Origin: a virus
DNA length: 35,568 nt
IMG/VR virus record: IMGVR_UViG_3300011252_000299
Location: 1-35,568 of that record
Reading direction: 5' to 3' (one strand)
The notes under the pieces were generated by a model, which was not told the DNA's origin, did no database searches, and saw nothing but the letters and a program-made list of their open reading frames with translations. Every line of letters begins with the position of its first letter. Position 1 is the first letter of the stretch. Positions 1 through 7,203 of this stretch are shown piece by piece. Made by a program: the position numbers and the translations under genes.

Positions 1-65
1 CAAGCAGAAGACGGCATACGAGATCGGGACGGGTGACTGGAGTTCAGACGTGTGCTCTTTCATCT
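1..65. other. Illumina P7/TruSeq adapter remnant (artefact)
   Basis: Bases 1-24 equal the Illumina P7 flow-cell sequence. Bases 25-32 have the place and length of an 8-nt index. Bases 33-59 equal the TruSeq read-2 adapter. The last adapter bases appear at 60-65 with one substitution and one missing base. This is library sequence, not phage DNA, so the contig edge here is technical. Bases 66-119 are richer in C and T than anything nearby, hold no gene I can support, and may also be library tail or chimeric sequence. Confidence 0.97.
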
Positions 66-119
66 TCTTTTTTTGCATCGAACTTTTGCACCCTCCCCAG
101 ACCTTACTACCATTGACTT

Positions 120-236
120 ATGAAAACAGATAAAATATATTACACTATTACACATGGAAACTATGATGTAATTAACTACGGAACTTATGAAATTTTAATG
201 AGTGGAGTTAATCAAATAACAATATTTTTAAACTAA
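120..236 (+). CDS. Small hypothetical protein (38 aa)
   Basis: A 38-codon frame starting MKTDKIYYTITHGNYD, ending TAA six bases before the next ATG. It has no recognisable domain, signal or membrane segment. Composition and tight packing fit a real small phage gene, but it is the first gene after the adapter and suspect sequence, so its promoter and even its start cannot be trusted. Confidence 0.4.
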   Translation: MKTDKIYYTITHGNYDVINYGTYEILMSGVNQITIFLN

Positions 237-242
237 ATAACT

Positions 243-413
243 ATGAATATTTTAATAGGAATATATTCAGTAATAAGTATTATTTACTGTGTAACAACAT
301 TACAAAAGTTAGCTAAAATTACTTTGGTAGAAAAAAAATCTGTAGATATTACAGCATTATCTTTACTATTGTTTTTATCAGTATTTGAATTAATTAGATT
401 AAGTTTAAACTAA
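243..413 (+). CDS. Small two-helix membrane protein (56 aa)
   Basis: The protein has two hydrophobic stretches, residues about 2-20 and 37-54, separated by a short charged segment (about 22-35, with KLAKITLVEKK). This is a typical layout for a two-TM phage membrane peptide. Its stop overlaps the start of the small terminase gene by one base (TAATG), which implies translational coupling. Function is unknown; a small holin or accessory lysis role is possible only from the topology. Confidence 0.6.
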   Translation: MNILIGIYSVISIIYCVTTLQKLAKITLVEKKSVDITALSLLLFLSVFELIRLSLN

Positions 414-859
414 TGAGAGGTAAAAAAAATCCAACTAAGATTAAAAAACTACAGGGAACATTTAGACCTTCTGAAAGTTTAGATAATGAAATGACTCCAG
501 AAGTTGTTAATGAATTATCGCATGAGGGATTAATAAATACATTTGCAGATAATATATGGCTAAAGTTAAATAAAAATTTAGCAGCTATAGGAATGTTAAA
601 TGAGATAGACCAAGAATTATTAATGGCTTATTGCAATGAGATGGGTATTTATTTTCATGCTATGGATGTAGTAAAACGTACAGGATATGAGCAGGAATCT
701 AATGCAAATGGAATGATAATTTCTAACTTTATGAAGATAGGAAATACAGCTTTAAATAATGCTATAAAATTATCTGATAAATTTGGTTTTAATCCTGCTG
801 CTAGAACTAAAATAGAAATGCCTACAAAAAAGAAAGGGGATATATTTGATGACTTATAA
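413..859 (+). CDS. terS: Terminase small subunit, P27-like
   Basis: A 148-aa DNA-recognition subunit of the packaging motor, expected to bind the pac or cos site and recruit the large subunit. The N-terminus (RGKKNPTKIKKLQGTFRPSE) resembles the basic K-x-LQG-x-x-R/P start of the P27 small-terminase family. A helical body with a buried LNEIDQELLMAYCNEMG segment follows, then a C-terminal part ending in basic and acidic residues. Length fits the family. It lies two genes before the large subunit, with one small gene between them. I infer the family from these motifs and the neighbour, without an alignment. Confidence 0.85.
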   Translation: MRGKKNPTKIKKLQGTFRPSESLDNEMTPEVVNELSHEGLINTFADNIWLKLNKNLAAIGMLNEIDQELLMAYCNEMGIYFHAMDVVKRTGYEQESNANGMIISNFMKIGNTALNNAIKLSDKFGFNPAARTKIEMPTKKKGDIFDDL

Positions 860-892
860 AATTAATTGTATATTGCAATAAAATTAAATTAT

Positions 893-1261
893 ATGAAAGC
901 AAACGAATTAAGGACAGGGAATTATTTAGACTATAGGCTAAAGGATAATAAAATAGTTGTTAGTTGGGAAGATTTAAGGGAGTTTGATAGAAAGGAGCAA
1001 TACGTTTTAGACTCTATTTATTTACCTATACCACTAACAGAAGAATGGTTAATAAAGTTTGGGTTTGGAAAAAGTGAATTTGATAATGAAATGATTGACA
1101 ATGTATCATTAAAAGATATTGTAATTAATTGTAATTATGAACGTGGGGGGGTAGAGCTTGAAGGTGAAACTGAATCTCAATACTTAAATCACATTAAACA
1201 CGTACATCAGTTGCAAAACCTTTACTTTGCTTTAACTAATGAAGAATTAACAATTAAATGA
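893..1261 (+). CDS. Conserved phage hypothetical protein between terminase genes
   Basis: A 122-aa soluble protein. I take the ATG at 893 (MKANELRTGNYLDY) rather than an in-frame ATG at 866, because similar small Bacteroidota phage proteins begin with MKA-x-ELR-x-GN-x-V/L. The sequence is acidic with alternating hydrophobic residues and ends in a segment resembling HVHQLQNLYFALTNEEL, also a recurrent C-terminal pattern in this group. Function unknown. Its stop overlaps the large terminase start by four bases (ATGA), so the two are translationally coupled, a possible insertion into the terminase pair. Confidence 0.75.
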   Translation: MKANELRTGNYLDYRLKDNKIVVSWEDLREFDRKEQYVLDSIYLPIPLTEEWLIKFGFGKSEFDNEMIDNVSLKDIVINCNYERGGVELEGETESQYLNHIKHVHQLQNLYFALTNEELTIK

Positions 1262-2934
1262 ACTATAAAGAAATAGTAAATAATTATATTAATGCTGCTT
1301 TAAGTGGAGAGCTAGTAGTTTGCCAATGGGTAAAGTTAGCTATTGATAGACATTTAAACGACCTTAAAAGAGAGGATATTTATTTTGATGAGGCAGCAGC
1401 TATTAAGTTTTTAAAATTCTCTGCTCTATGTAAATACACTAAAGGAGAGTTAGCTAGTCAAGGTAAAAACATAGAATTAACACCACAGCAAGTATTTAGA
1501 TACTGGTGTTTAATGGGATGGCATAACTCAAATGGTAAAAGGAGATTTAGAAAAGTTTATTTTGAGGTTGCTAGAAAAAATGGAAAGAGTGAGGAAGCAG
1601 CTATTTTATGTGCTTATTTATTATTAGTAGATAAAGAATTTGGAGCAGAAATTTATACTGCTGCTACTTCATATAAACAAGCTAGATTAGTTTTTGATGC
1701 TGCAAGAGTTATGTTAAAAACTTTATGTAGTGATAGTGATAAAATTAAAGCATTAACTACTATAGGAAAATTTAATGTATCTGTAGTAGATACTAATAGT
1801 AAATTAGAGCCTATAAGTGCTAATGATGATAAACAAGATGGATTAAATCCTCATGCTGCTATAGTAGATGAGTACCACGCACATCAAACATCTGATTTAT
1901 TAGAGGTTATTCAAACAGGTATGGGATCAAGGTCGCAACCTTTATTATTTATTATTACTACAGCAGGAGTAGAAAAACAATATCCATGCTATTCAGAGGA
2001 GAGAAAAATAGCTACAGAAGTATTATTAGGAGTTAAAATAGATGATTCTCTATTTTGTTGTATCTATACTTTAGATGAAGAGGATGACTGGAAGGATGAA
2101 ACGACATGGATAAAAGCAAATCCTAATATTGGCATAACTCCTACATGGGAATACATGAGGCAACAATGCACACAGGCAATTAATCAAGGAATACATAAGG
2201 AGGTACAATTTAAAACTAAGAATTTAAACATTTGGACTAATAGCTCTATGAGTTGGATTAGTGATGAGAAATGGATGCTTTGTGATTCAGAATTACCAGA
2301 TTTGACAGGCAGAGAATGTTATGGAGGTTTAGATTTGGCAGCAGTTAGTGATATGAATGCTTATGTATTAATATTTCCTCCTAGTTATGAAGGAGAGCCA
2401 ACATGGATTAAGCCTTATTTTTGGATTCCAAAGGCTACTATTGAGAGAAAGAGCGAAATAGGTAACTTTATGCAATGGGAAAGAGAAGGATATATTAGAA
2501 GTTGTGGAGATGAGGTTATAAATCAAAAGGAAATATTAAGAGATATATTAGAAATTAATAAACAATATCAAGTAAAAGCTACAGCATTTGATAGATTCCT
2601 AGCTTATAATGGAATAATACAAGGTTTACAGGAGGAAGGGATAGAAAGTTTTGAGTTTGGGCAGGGGTTTTTATCTATGTCTAATCCTACAAAGGAATTA
2701 TCTATTATGACATTAGGAGGTAAGATAGCTCATGGAGGGAATCCTGTTTTAAGGTGGCACATGGGGAATATAGAAATTAAAATGGATGAAGCCGATAACA
2801 TTAAAATAGATAAGAGAAAGAGTAGAGAGAAAGTGGATGGAGCAGTAGCATTAGTCATGGCTTTAGGAGTTTGGAAAGCATTTGATGAGGGGAGCGATTC
2901 TGTTTATGAGGACAGAGGTCTAATAGTTTTGTAA
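1258..2934 (+). CDS. terL: Terminase large subunit (ATPase-nuclease)
   Basis: The 558-aa packaging motor pumps DNA into the prohead and cuts concatemers. The ATPase half shows a Walker A variant at residues 105-111 (ARKNGKS), a Walker B IVDE at 202-205 and a TTAG coupling motif at 234-237. The C-terminal RNase-H-like nuclease has candidate metal ligands D359 (GGLDLA), D445 (ATAFDR) and D527 (KVDGAVA). All motifs are present and length is normal for the family, so it looks intact. The next genes are virion components, not the portal, which lies 17 kb downstream. Confidence 0.96.
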   Translation: MNYKEIVNNYINAALSGELVVCQWVKLAIDRHLNDLKREDIYFDEAAAIKFLKFSALCKYTKGELASQGKNIELTPQQVFRYWCLMGWHNSNGKRRFRKVYFEVARKNGKSEEAAILCAYLLLVDKEFGAEIYTAATSYKQARLVFDAARVMLKTLCSDSDKIKALTTIGKFNVSVVDTNSKLEPISANDDKQDGLNPHAAIVDEYHAHQTSDLLEVIQTGMGSRSQPLLFIITTAGVEKQYPCYSEERKIATEVLLGVKIDDSLFCCIYTLDEEDDWKDETTWIKANPNIGITPTWEYMRQQCTQAINQGIHKEVQFKTKNLNIWTNSSMSWISDEKWMLCDSELPDLTGRECYGGLDLAAVSDMNAYVLIFPPSYEGEPTWIKPYFWIPKATIERKSEIGNFMQWEREGYIRSCGDEVINQKEILRDILEINKQYQVKATAFDRFLAYNGIIQGLQEEGIESFEFGQGFLSMSNPTKELSIMTLGGKIAHGGNPVLRWHMGNIEIKMDEADNIKIDKRKSREKVDGAVALVMALGVWKAFDEGSDSVYEDRGLIVL

Positions 2935-2955
2935 AATTTAAGCCTTTATATTAAT

Positions 2956-2963
2956 TATCTTTG
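2956..2963 (+). promoter_or_regulatory. Candidate Bacteroidota-type promoter (-7 TATCTTTG)
   Basis: The octamer fits TAnnTTTG exactly and lies 29 bp upstream of the spike-base gene, in the 58-bp gap after the large terminase. A TTTG at 2928-2931 is 24 bp upstream, slightly wide for the -33 element. Confidence 0.55.
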
Positions 2964-2992
2964 TCTTAATATAAATTAAAAGATAAAAGAAA

Positions 2993-3229
2993 ATGGCAGT
3001 TTTAGTAGGTTTGCGACATGCAGAGGTAACAAAATCAGATGTTACAGTATTTGATGCACCACAGGCAATATATGTAGGAACAGGAGGAGATATAGCATTA
3101 AGATTAATAGGAGATAGTACAGTAGTTACATATACTAATGTTCCTTCTGGATCATGGTTGCCTGTATTAGCCGATAAAGTGATGAGTACTAACACTACTG
3201 CATCTGATATAGTAAGAATGGAAAACTAG
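2993..3229 (+). CDS. Head-spike-base-like virion protein (Rcc01079-like)
   Basis: A 78-aa protein with the run AIYVGTGGDIALRL (residues about 25-38), then NVPSGSWLPV and STNTTASDIV. This matches what I know of the small spike-base family typified by Rcc01079 of the Rhodobacter gene transfer agent (a YVGTGGD core followed by FTNVPAG and ATGTTA-DI segments). In RcGTA this protein seats a capsid spike. Here it sits directly after the large terminase and 5 bp before a LamG-like gene, which could be the spike tip. The family call is from memory of motifs and the virion role is inferred. Confidence 0.72.
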   Translation: MAVLVGLRHAEVTKSDVTVFDAPQAIYVGTGGDIALRLIGDSTVVTYTNVPSGSWLPVLADKVMSTNTTASDIVRMEN

Positions 3230-3234
3230 GAGAT

Positions 3235-3927
3235 ATGTTAAATATATCTAATAGAATAGCAATTAATTCACAAAGAGCAGTAGGTGTATCTACTCCTCCT
3301 GTACTAAGTGATGGCTCAACAGTTTTATGGGTAGATAGTCAAGAAAACATTACTAAAAATGGAAGTGATTTAGTTTCTCTATGGGGAGATAAATCTGGTA
3401 ATGGAAATGATTTAGTACAAGCTACAGAAACTAATAAACCTACTTGGAATGCAAACGGTATTTTATTTGATGGAGTTGATAACTTTATGAAAGCTGCTGC
3501 ATTTACTTTAGTACAACCAGAATTTATATACATAGTGTTTAAGCAAATTACTTGGACTGGTGGAGAATATATTTTTGATGGAAATACTGCCTCTAGCGGA
3601 TTATTGTTTCAATCTGGCGGTACACCAAACTTAATAGCAAGTGGTGGAACAAACTCTTCAAAAGATGATTTAACTTTAGATACTTACGGTATTGCAAGAG
3701 TTAAATTTAATGGTGCTTCGTCTACTTTTCAAATAAATGAAGAAACTCAAATAACTGGTAATTTTGGTGCAAATAATATGGGTGGATTTACTCTAGGAGC
3801 TAGAGGGGACGGAGCTGTTGGTTATGGAAACATAGAAGTAAAAGAAGTTATCATAAGAAATGTTGCAGACTCAGCACAAGATGAGGGAACTATTTATAAT
3901 TATTTAGCTGATAAATATAGTATTTAA
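3235..3927 (+). CDS. LamG/concanavalin-like glycan-binding protein
   Basis: A 230-aa protein. After about 25 N-terminal residues comes a jelly-roll type domain: TVLWVDSQ, LVSLWGDKSGNGNDLVQ and GILFDGVDNFMKA are typical of LamG-3/ConA-like domains, and the end (VIIRNVADSAQDEGTIYNYLADKY) matches the usual closing helix of that fold. No signal peptide is seen, so it is probably virion-borne rather than secreted. Its coupling to the spike-base-like gene suggests a capsid-attached carbohydrate-binding spike. That pairing is an inference; it could instead be a tail decoration. Confidence 0.7.
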   Translation: MLNISNRIAINSQRAVGVSTPPVLSDGSTVLWVDSQENITKNGSDLVSLWGDKSGNGNDLVQATETNKPTWNANGILFDGVDNFMKAAAFTLVQPEFIYIVFKQITWTGGEYIFDGNTASSGLLFQSGGTPNLIASGGTNSSKDDLTLDTYGIARVKFNGASSTFQINEETQITGNFGANNMGGFTLGARGDGAVGYGNIEVKEVIIRNVADSAQDEGTIYNYLADKYSI

Positions 3928-3939
3928 AATAAATAATAT

Positions 3940-3947
3940 TATATTTG
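3940..3947 (+). promoter_or_regulatory. Promoter of lysis-like group (-7 TATATTTG)
   Basis: A perfect TAnnTTTG, 21 bp upstream of the start at 3969. The 20 bases at 3939-3958 recur exactly at 28984-29003, upstream of another gene start. Confidence 0.75.
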
Positions 3948-3968
3948 CCTAAACTAAATAAATAAACT

Positions 3969-4322
3969 ATGAAAAAATTAATTATTATTATCGCTTTAAT
4001 TCCTGTAATGGCTAAAGCACAATTTATTAAAGATGACAAACTAAAACATAAATTAGCTAGTCATGCTATTGTTCAAGTTGGTGGGTATGCAATGTATAAA
4101 ACAACTAATAGAGCAGGATTATCTATATTAACAAGTATGGTTACTTCATTAGCTATTGGATACAGTAAAGAGAAGTTTTACGATAAAGAGTTTAGTAGAG
4201 AAGATATGGAAGCTAACATTAATGGTATCGTAATTGGTGCTATATGTTTAGCAGTACAAATAAATTTGAATAAAATTAAAATAGATAAAAGAGAACAATT
4301 AAAGAAAATAAAATTTAAATGA
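3969..4322 (+). CDS. Secreted or membrane-associated small protein, YfiM-like
   Basis: A 117-aa protein. Residues 1-18 form a classic Sec signal peptide (KK, then a hydrophobic IIIIALIPV core, then MAKAQF with likely cleavage after AKA). The mature part opens with DDKLKHKLASH, a D/K-x-K-H motif shared with small periplasmic YfiM/DUF2279-type proteins, followed by a glycine-rich hydrophobic segment, GYSKEKFYD, and a second hydrophobic helix near 88-103. It heads the three-gene group ending in a holin, so an envelope or lysis role is plausible but not shown. No peptidoglycan hydrolase motif is visible. Confidence 0.65.
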   Translation: MKKLIIIIALIPVMAKAQFIKDDKLKHKLASHAIVQVGGYAMYKTTNRAGLSILTSMVTSLAIGYSKEKFYDKEFSREDMEANINGIVIGAICLAVQINLNKIKIDKREQLKKIKFK

Positions 4323-4323
4323 G

Positions 4324-4671
4324 ATGAGTGCAATTGAAATTATATCTATTATAAAAATAGGAGGTGCAATAGTAGGCTCTAGTGTAGCAACTATATTACT
4401 TTCTAAATGGCTGGGTAGAACAAAGGAAGAAGCAGAATTAGTTTTGAATTGGGAACAGATACATGAAAAGAGAGATAAAAAACTACTCTCAGAAATTAGA
4501 AGGCTAGAGGATAAACTTGATGAGTTTATGAATCAAATGGAAACAGAAAGAGCCACACACAAAAGAGAAATTTTATTGTGGGAGGAAAGCGATAGAAAAA
4601 AAGATATTATTATAGCCAATAGAGAAGCAACAATATCAAGCCTAATAAAAGAGATAGAGATAAACCAGTAA
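4324..4671 (+). CDS. Membrane-anchored coiled-coil protein, possible spanin-like
   Basis: A 115-aa protein with one N-terminal membrane segment (about residues 6-28, IIKIGGAIVGSSVATILLSKW) and a long charged helical region from about 45 to the end (KKLLSEIRRLEDKLDEFMNQ), a strong coiled-coil candidate. This N-in anchor plus coiled coil resembles Rz-type inner-membrane spanins or holin-associated proteins. It sits one base after the secreted protein gene and two bases before the holin gene. Function is inferred from topology and neighbours only. Confidence 0.6.
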   Translation: MSAIEIISIIKIGGAIVGSSVATILLSKWLGRTKEEAELVLNWEQIHEKRDKKLLSEIRRLEDKLDEFMNQMETERATHKREILLWEESDRKKDIIIANREATISSLIKEIEINQ

Positions 4672-4673
4672 GC

Positions 4674-5138
4674 ATGGGAGAATATAAAGATAAAAACGGA
4701 GCTACAAAAGTTGGAAATTTTTTAAGGAAATTAAAAGGTGTAGCCCCAGATGTTTTAGATTTTGCTGCTGATGTTACAGGATTAAGCCAATTAAAACTTT
4801 TAAGTGATGCAATAGAGGGAACTGATACAATTACCCCAAAAGATAAAGATATTGCTTTGGCGTTGCTTGAAATGGATAAACAGGAAGCAATCGAGGTAAC
4901 TAAAAGATGGGAGTCTGATATGGTTAGTGATTCTTTTTTAAGTAAGAATGTCAGACCAATGGCATTAATATTCTTAACTCTTTTTATGGTTTTTGTAATA
5001 TTTACTGATTCCAAAACAGAATGGAATTTTGATGTAAAAGAGAGTTATATAACTTTATTAGAAACTTTACTTTTAGCAGTTTATTTAGCATATTTTGGAA
5101 GTAGAGGTATAGAAAAATACACAAAAATGAAGAATTGA
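4674..5138 (+). CDS. Holin of the 3-TM (GTA holin) family
   Basis: A 154-aa protein whose second half carries the family signature: WESDM-x-SDSFLSKNVRPM (about residues 82-99), then two hydrophobic helices (about 99-112 LIFLTLFMVFVIFT and 128-142 LLETLLLAVYLAYF) and a short basic tail. The soluble N-terminal half contains VAPDVLDFAADVTGL. The W-x-x-D-x-x-S-D-x-x-x-x-K-x-x-RP pattern is the mark of holins used for gene-transfer-agent and phage release. Expected role: timed permeabilisation of the inner membrane. No endolysin is visible next to it. Confidence 0.8.
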   Translation: MGEYKDKNGATKVGNFLRKLKGVAPDVLDFAADVTGLSQLKLLSDAIEGTDTITPKDKDIALALLEMDKQEAIEVTKRWESDMVSDSFLSKNVRPMALIFLTLFMVFVIFTDSKTEWNFDVKESYITLLETLLLAVYLAYFGSRGIEKYTKMKN

Positions 5139-5140
5139 TT

Positions 5141-5148
5141 TATTTTTG
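5141..5148 (+). promoter_or_regulatory. Candidate promoter (-7 TATTTTTG)
   Basis: An exact TAnnTTTG in the 39-bp gap after the holin gene, 29 bp upstream of the exonuclease start. The leader then holds an ACTAAA motif, as in other promoters of this genome. No clear -33 element. Confidence 0.55.
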
Positions 5149-5177
5149 TTATATTTACAAAAACTAAATTTAATTTT

Positions 5178-6143
5178 ATGGGAAGGTATCCAAGTAAAAA
5201 ACTATCAAAAGCACAAAAACAAAGGTTAATAGACCTTTATAGTAGTTCAAAACCAAAAGCAGAAATTCAAGAAACTTTAGCGGAGGAGTTTGGGGTAAAG
5301 CCTCGAATGATTAGAACACTAGCAAAAGAGCTAGGATTAAATGTTATGCACAAAAATACCAAAGATGATAAGGTAATGGTGTACGATATTGAAACTAGCA
5401 GAGTAAAAGTAGATGTTTGGTGGACTGGTAAACAATACATAAACCATAAACAGTTAAGAAGTGAGCCGACTATTATTAGTATTGCATGGAAATGGGTGGG
5501 AGAGGATAAGGTGCATTATGTAACATGGGATAAAGACCATTGTGATAAGGAGCTAATGGTTAAATTTCTAAAAGAATATAATAAAGCGTCTATGGTTATA
5601 GGTCAAAATAATAATTCTTTTGACAATAAATGGGTTTATACTAGAGCAGCTAAACATGGTTTACATATTGATAGATTTGTAAAAAGTTTTGATATTTACA
5701 GAATGGCTAAAAGATATTTTAGACTTCCTTCTTACTCTATGGCTTATATGGCTAAATATTTTGGATTAACTTTAAAGCAATCACATGAAGGTATGCACAT
5801 GTGGGATATGATAGAGTATGGAACACCAAAAGAGCAAAAAGAATACTTGCATAAAATGGTAACTTATAATAAAGGAGATATTGTTACTACAGAGGAGTTA
5901 TATTTAACATTAAAAACTTATTTTGCAGCAGTTACTAATAAGGCAGTTTCGGATGGTTTACCTAAGTGGGCATGTCCTGTATCTGGATCATTAAATGTAA
6001 GATTATTAAAAACTATATTTACAGAGCAGGGAACAGTACAAAGGATTTTATTTTGTGATGATTCAAGGCACCAATATAAAGTTAATAATAAAACTTACAT
6101 GGATTATTTACAAAGAGCAATGTCTAAAAATTGGGAGATATGA
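5178..6143 (+). CDS. DEDD-type 3'-5' exonuclease / RNase H-like protein
   Basis: A 321-aa protein with an N-terminal helix-turn-helix-like region (about 8-55, KAQKQRLIDLYSSSKPKAEI then GVKPRMIRTLAKELG) and a DnaQ/RNase_H_2-type nuclease domain. Visible acidic motifs: D70 and E72 (VYDIET), D149 (GQNNNSFDNKW), a helix with D172, and D234 (YNKGDIVTTEELY). This is consistent with a two-metal DEDD exonuclease acting on DNA ends or RNA. Residues 250-321 have no recognised domain. It has its own candidate promoter and overlaps the next gene by four bases (ATGA). Confidence 0.8.
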   Translation: MGRYPSKKLSKAQKQRLIDLYSSSKPKAEIQETLAEEFGVKPRMIRTLAKELGLNVMHKNTKDDKVMVYDIETSRVKVDVWWTGKQYINHKQLRSEPTIISIAWKWVGEDKVHYVTWDKDHCDKELMVKFLKEYNKASMVIGQNNNSFDNKWVYTRAAKHGLHIDRFVKSFDIYRMAKRYFRLPSYSMAYMAKYFGLTLKQSHEGMHMWDMIEYGTPKEQKEYLHKMVTYNKGDIVTTEELYLTLKTYFAAVTNKAVSDGLPKWACPVSGSLNVRLLKTIFTEQGTVQRILFCDDSRHQYKVNNKTYMDYLQRAMSKNWEI

Positions 6144-6652
6144 CTACAAAGAAAAAAATAATATTAGTAGGTAAGGCAGCAAGTGGTAAAGATTACTTTA
6201 GAAGCTATTTAATTTCTAAAGGCTATAAAACATCTATTTCACATACAACTAGACCTATGAGAAAAGGGGAGGTTAATGGCTTAGATTATCACTATATTAG
6301 TAAGTATAATTTTATCTTTAAAAAACTAACATTTTTCTTTTTTGAAAATAAAAAATTTAACGGTTGGTATTATGGTACATCTAAAGCAGAGGTAAAAAGA
6401 AGTGAAGTATTTATTTTAACTCCATCTGGTATTAATAGTCTATCTGATAAGTTTTTAAAAGATTGTTTTATAATTTATTTTGATATACCTAAAGATTTAA
6501 GGGTTAAAAGATTAAATAAAAGGAGTGATAGTGATACAATAGATAGAAGGATTAAAGCAGACGAAATAGACTTTAAACATTTTGTAAAATATAATGTAAA
6601 AGTTACTAATCCTAATTTTAATTGTGAAAAACTAATGTTATCAGATTCTTAG
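6140..6652 (+). CDS. Guanylate-kinase-like nucleotide kinase
   Basis: A 170-aa P-loop enzyme expected to phosphorylate (d)GMP or a modified nucleotide. Residues 11-18 (GKAASGKD) form the P-loop. SHTTRPMRKGEVNGLDYHY (about 35-53) is the guanylate-kinase nucleotide-binding signature. RRIKADEIDF (about 134-143) matches the family's lid region. Start chosen at 6140, where ATGA overlaps the upstream stop. The usual C-terminal helix appears short, and coding-like sequence continues downstream in the -1 frame (6628-6846), so the end may be affected by a frameshift. Confidence 0.8.
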   Translation: MTTKKKIILVGKAASGKDYFRSYLISKGYKTSISHTTRPMRKGEVNGLDYHYISKYNFIFKKLTFFFFENKKFNGWYYGTSKAEVKRSEVFILTPSGINSLSDKFLKDCFIIYFDIPKDLRVKRLNKRSDSDTIDRRIKADEIDFKHFVKYNVKVTNPNFNCEKLMLSDS

Positions 6653-6846
6653 CTTATATTCCATTATCTGAAATAGATATACAGGTAGCTAATGCTAATG
6701 GTACAGAGATAGAATGGTACGCCTCAAAATCAGAGATTTATGCAGAATATGGTACAGATTGCCCTATTACCTCTATAATTATCTCTGATTTAGTGATAGA
6801 ATTAGATAATTTCGACATGGAATTTAACACAATAGGAGAAAATTAA
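6628..6846 (+). CDS. Open frame without canonical start; possible frameshifted extension
   Basis: 72 sense codons with coding-like composition (for example FLAYIPLSEIDIQVANANG and EYGTDCPITSIIISD), ending TAA at 6844-6846. There is no ATG, GTG or TTG before the last few codons. The frame is -1 relative to the nucleotide kinase and overlaps its last 25 bases. Adding one A to the run at 6627-6631 would fuse the two into a protein of about 235 aa. Alternatives are an ATT/ATC start or a degraded gene. The product is not recognised. Confidence 0.4.
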   Translation, partial: KTNVIRFLAYIPLSEIDIQVANANGTEIEWYASKSEIYAEYGTDCPITSIIISDLVIELDNFDMEFNTIGEN

Positions 6847-6901
6847 CACCTCTCTACCTCCTATAAACACTCAAAAATCAAAAGTTTTTTAAAATAATTA
6901 C

Positions 6902-6923
6902 TATTATAATAGCTATTGTAATA
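6902..6923. promoter_or_regulatory. Operator-like 22-bp dyad upstream of early promoter
   Basis: TATTA-T-AATAGCTATT-G-TAATA is palindromic at 20 of 22 positions around 6912.5. A second perfect palindrome, CTATTATAATAG, overlaps at 6901-6912. The site ends 8 bp before the -7 element at 6932, where a repressor or activator would act. Confidence 0.45.
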
Positions 6924-6931
6924 AATAGTCG

Positions 6932-6939
6932 TATATTTG
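6932..6939 (+). promoter_or_regulatory. Early promoter (-7 TATATTTG)
   Basis: A perfect TAnnTTTG, 28 bp upstream of the 6968 start and downstream of the operator-like dyad. It opens the early gene run after a 121-bp gap. No TTG at the ideal -33 spacing. Confidence 0.7.
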
Positions 6940-6967
6940 TAGGGTATTAACAACTAAACAAAACGAC

Positions 6968-7201
6968 ATGAAAAATTTAACAATAGAAGAGAGAAACAAC
7001 AAAAACAACAAAATTGATAATTTAACTCATTTATGTAATTTAAACATAAATAAAAAAGTAAGTTATTCAACTTCTGAAATAAACAAAGTGATAGATTTTT
7101 GTTTAAAAGGTTTTGAAATAGCTAGTAATAAAATTGAATTAACTATTAATGAGCGTTTAATGTTGTTTATTGATGTTAGAAAATACACTTTAGAAAACTA
7201 A
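6968..7201 (+). CDS. Early hypothetical protein (77 aa)
   Basis: A small, lysine- and asparagine-rich, helical protein. Its N-terminus is very polar (NNKNNKIDN) and the rest alternates leucine and isoleucine as a short helical bundle might. No domain is recognised. It is the first gene behind the operator-flanked early promoter and is followed at once by a GC-rich hairpin, so it could be expressed as a nearly separate unit. First-position early phage genes often act on the host, but nothing in this sequence tests that. Confidence 0.6.
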   Translation: MKNLTIEERNNKNNKIDNLTHLCNLNINKKVSYSTSEINKVIDFCLKGFEIASNKIELTINERLMLFIDVRKYTLEN

Positions 7202-7203
7202 CT

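Noticed and set aside
866-892. Earlier in-frame ATG for the gene between the terminase subunits
   Set aside because: It would add MYIAIKLNY, unlike the start of similar proteins, which begin MKANELR.
3969-4322. Endolysin call for the secreted 117-aa protein
   Set aside because: A signal peptide and lysis neighbours are present, but no hydrolase motif is visible.
4610-5014. 134-codon minus-strand frame across the holin gene
   Set aside because: Fully antisense to a convincing holin, Leu/Ser-rich translation typical of reversed AT-rich coding sequence.
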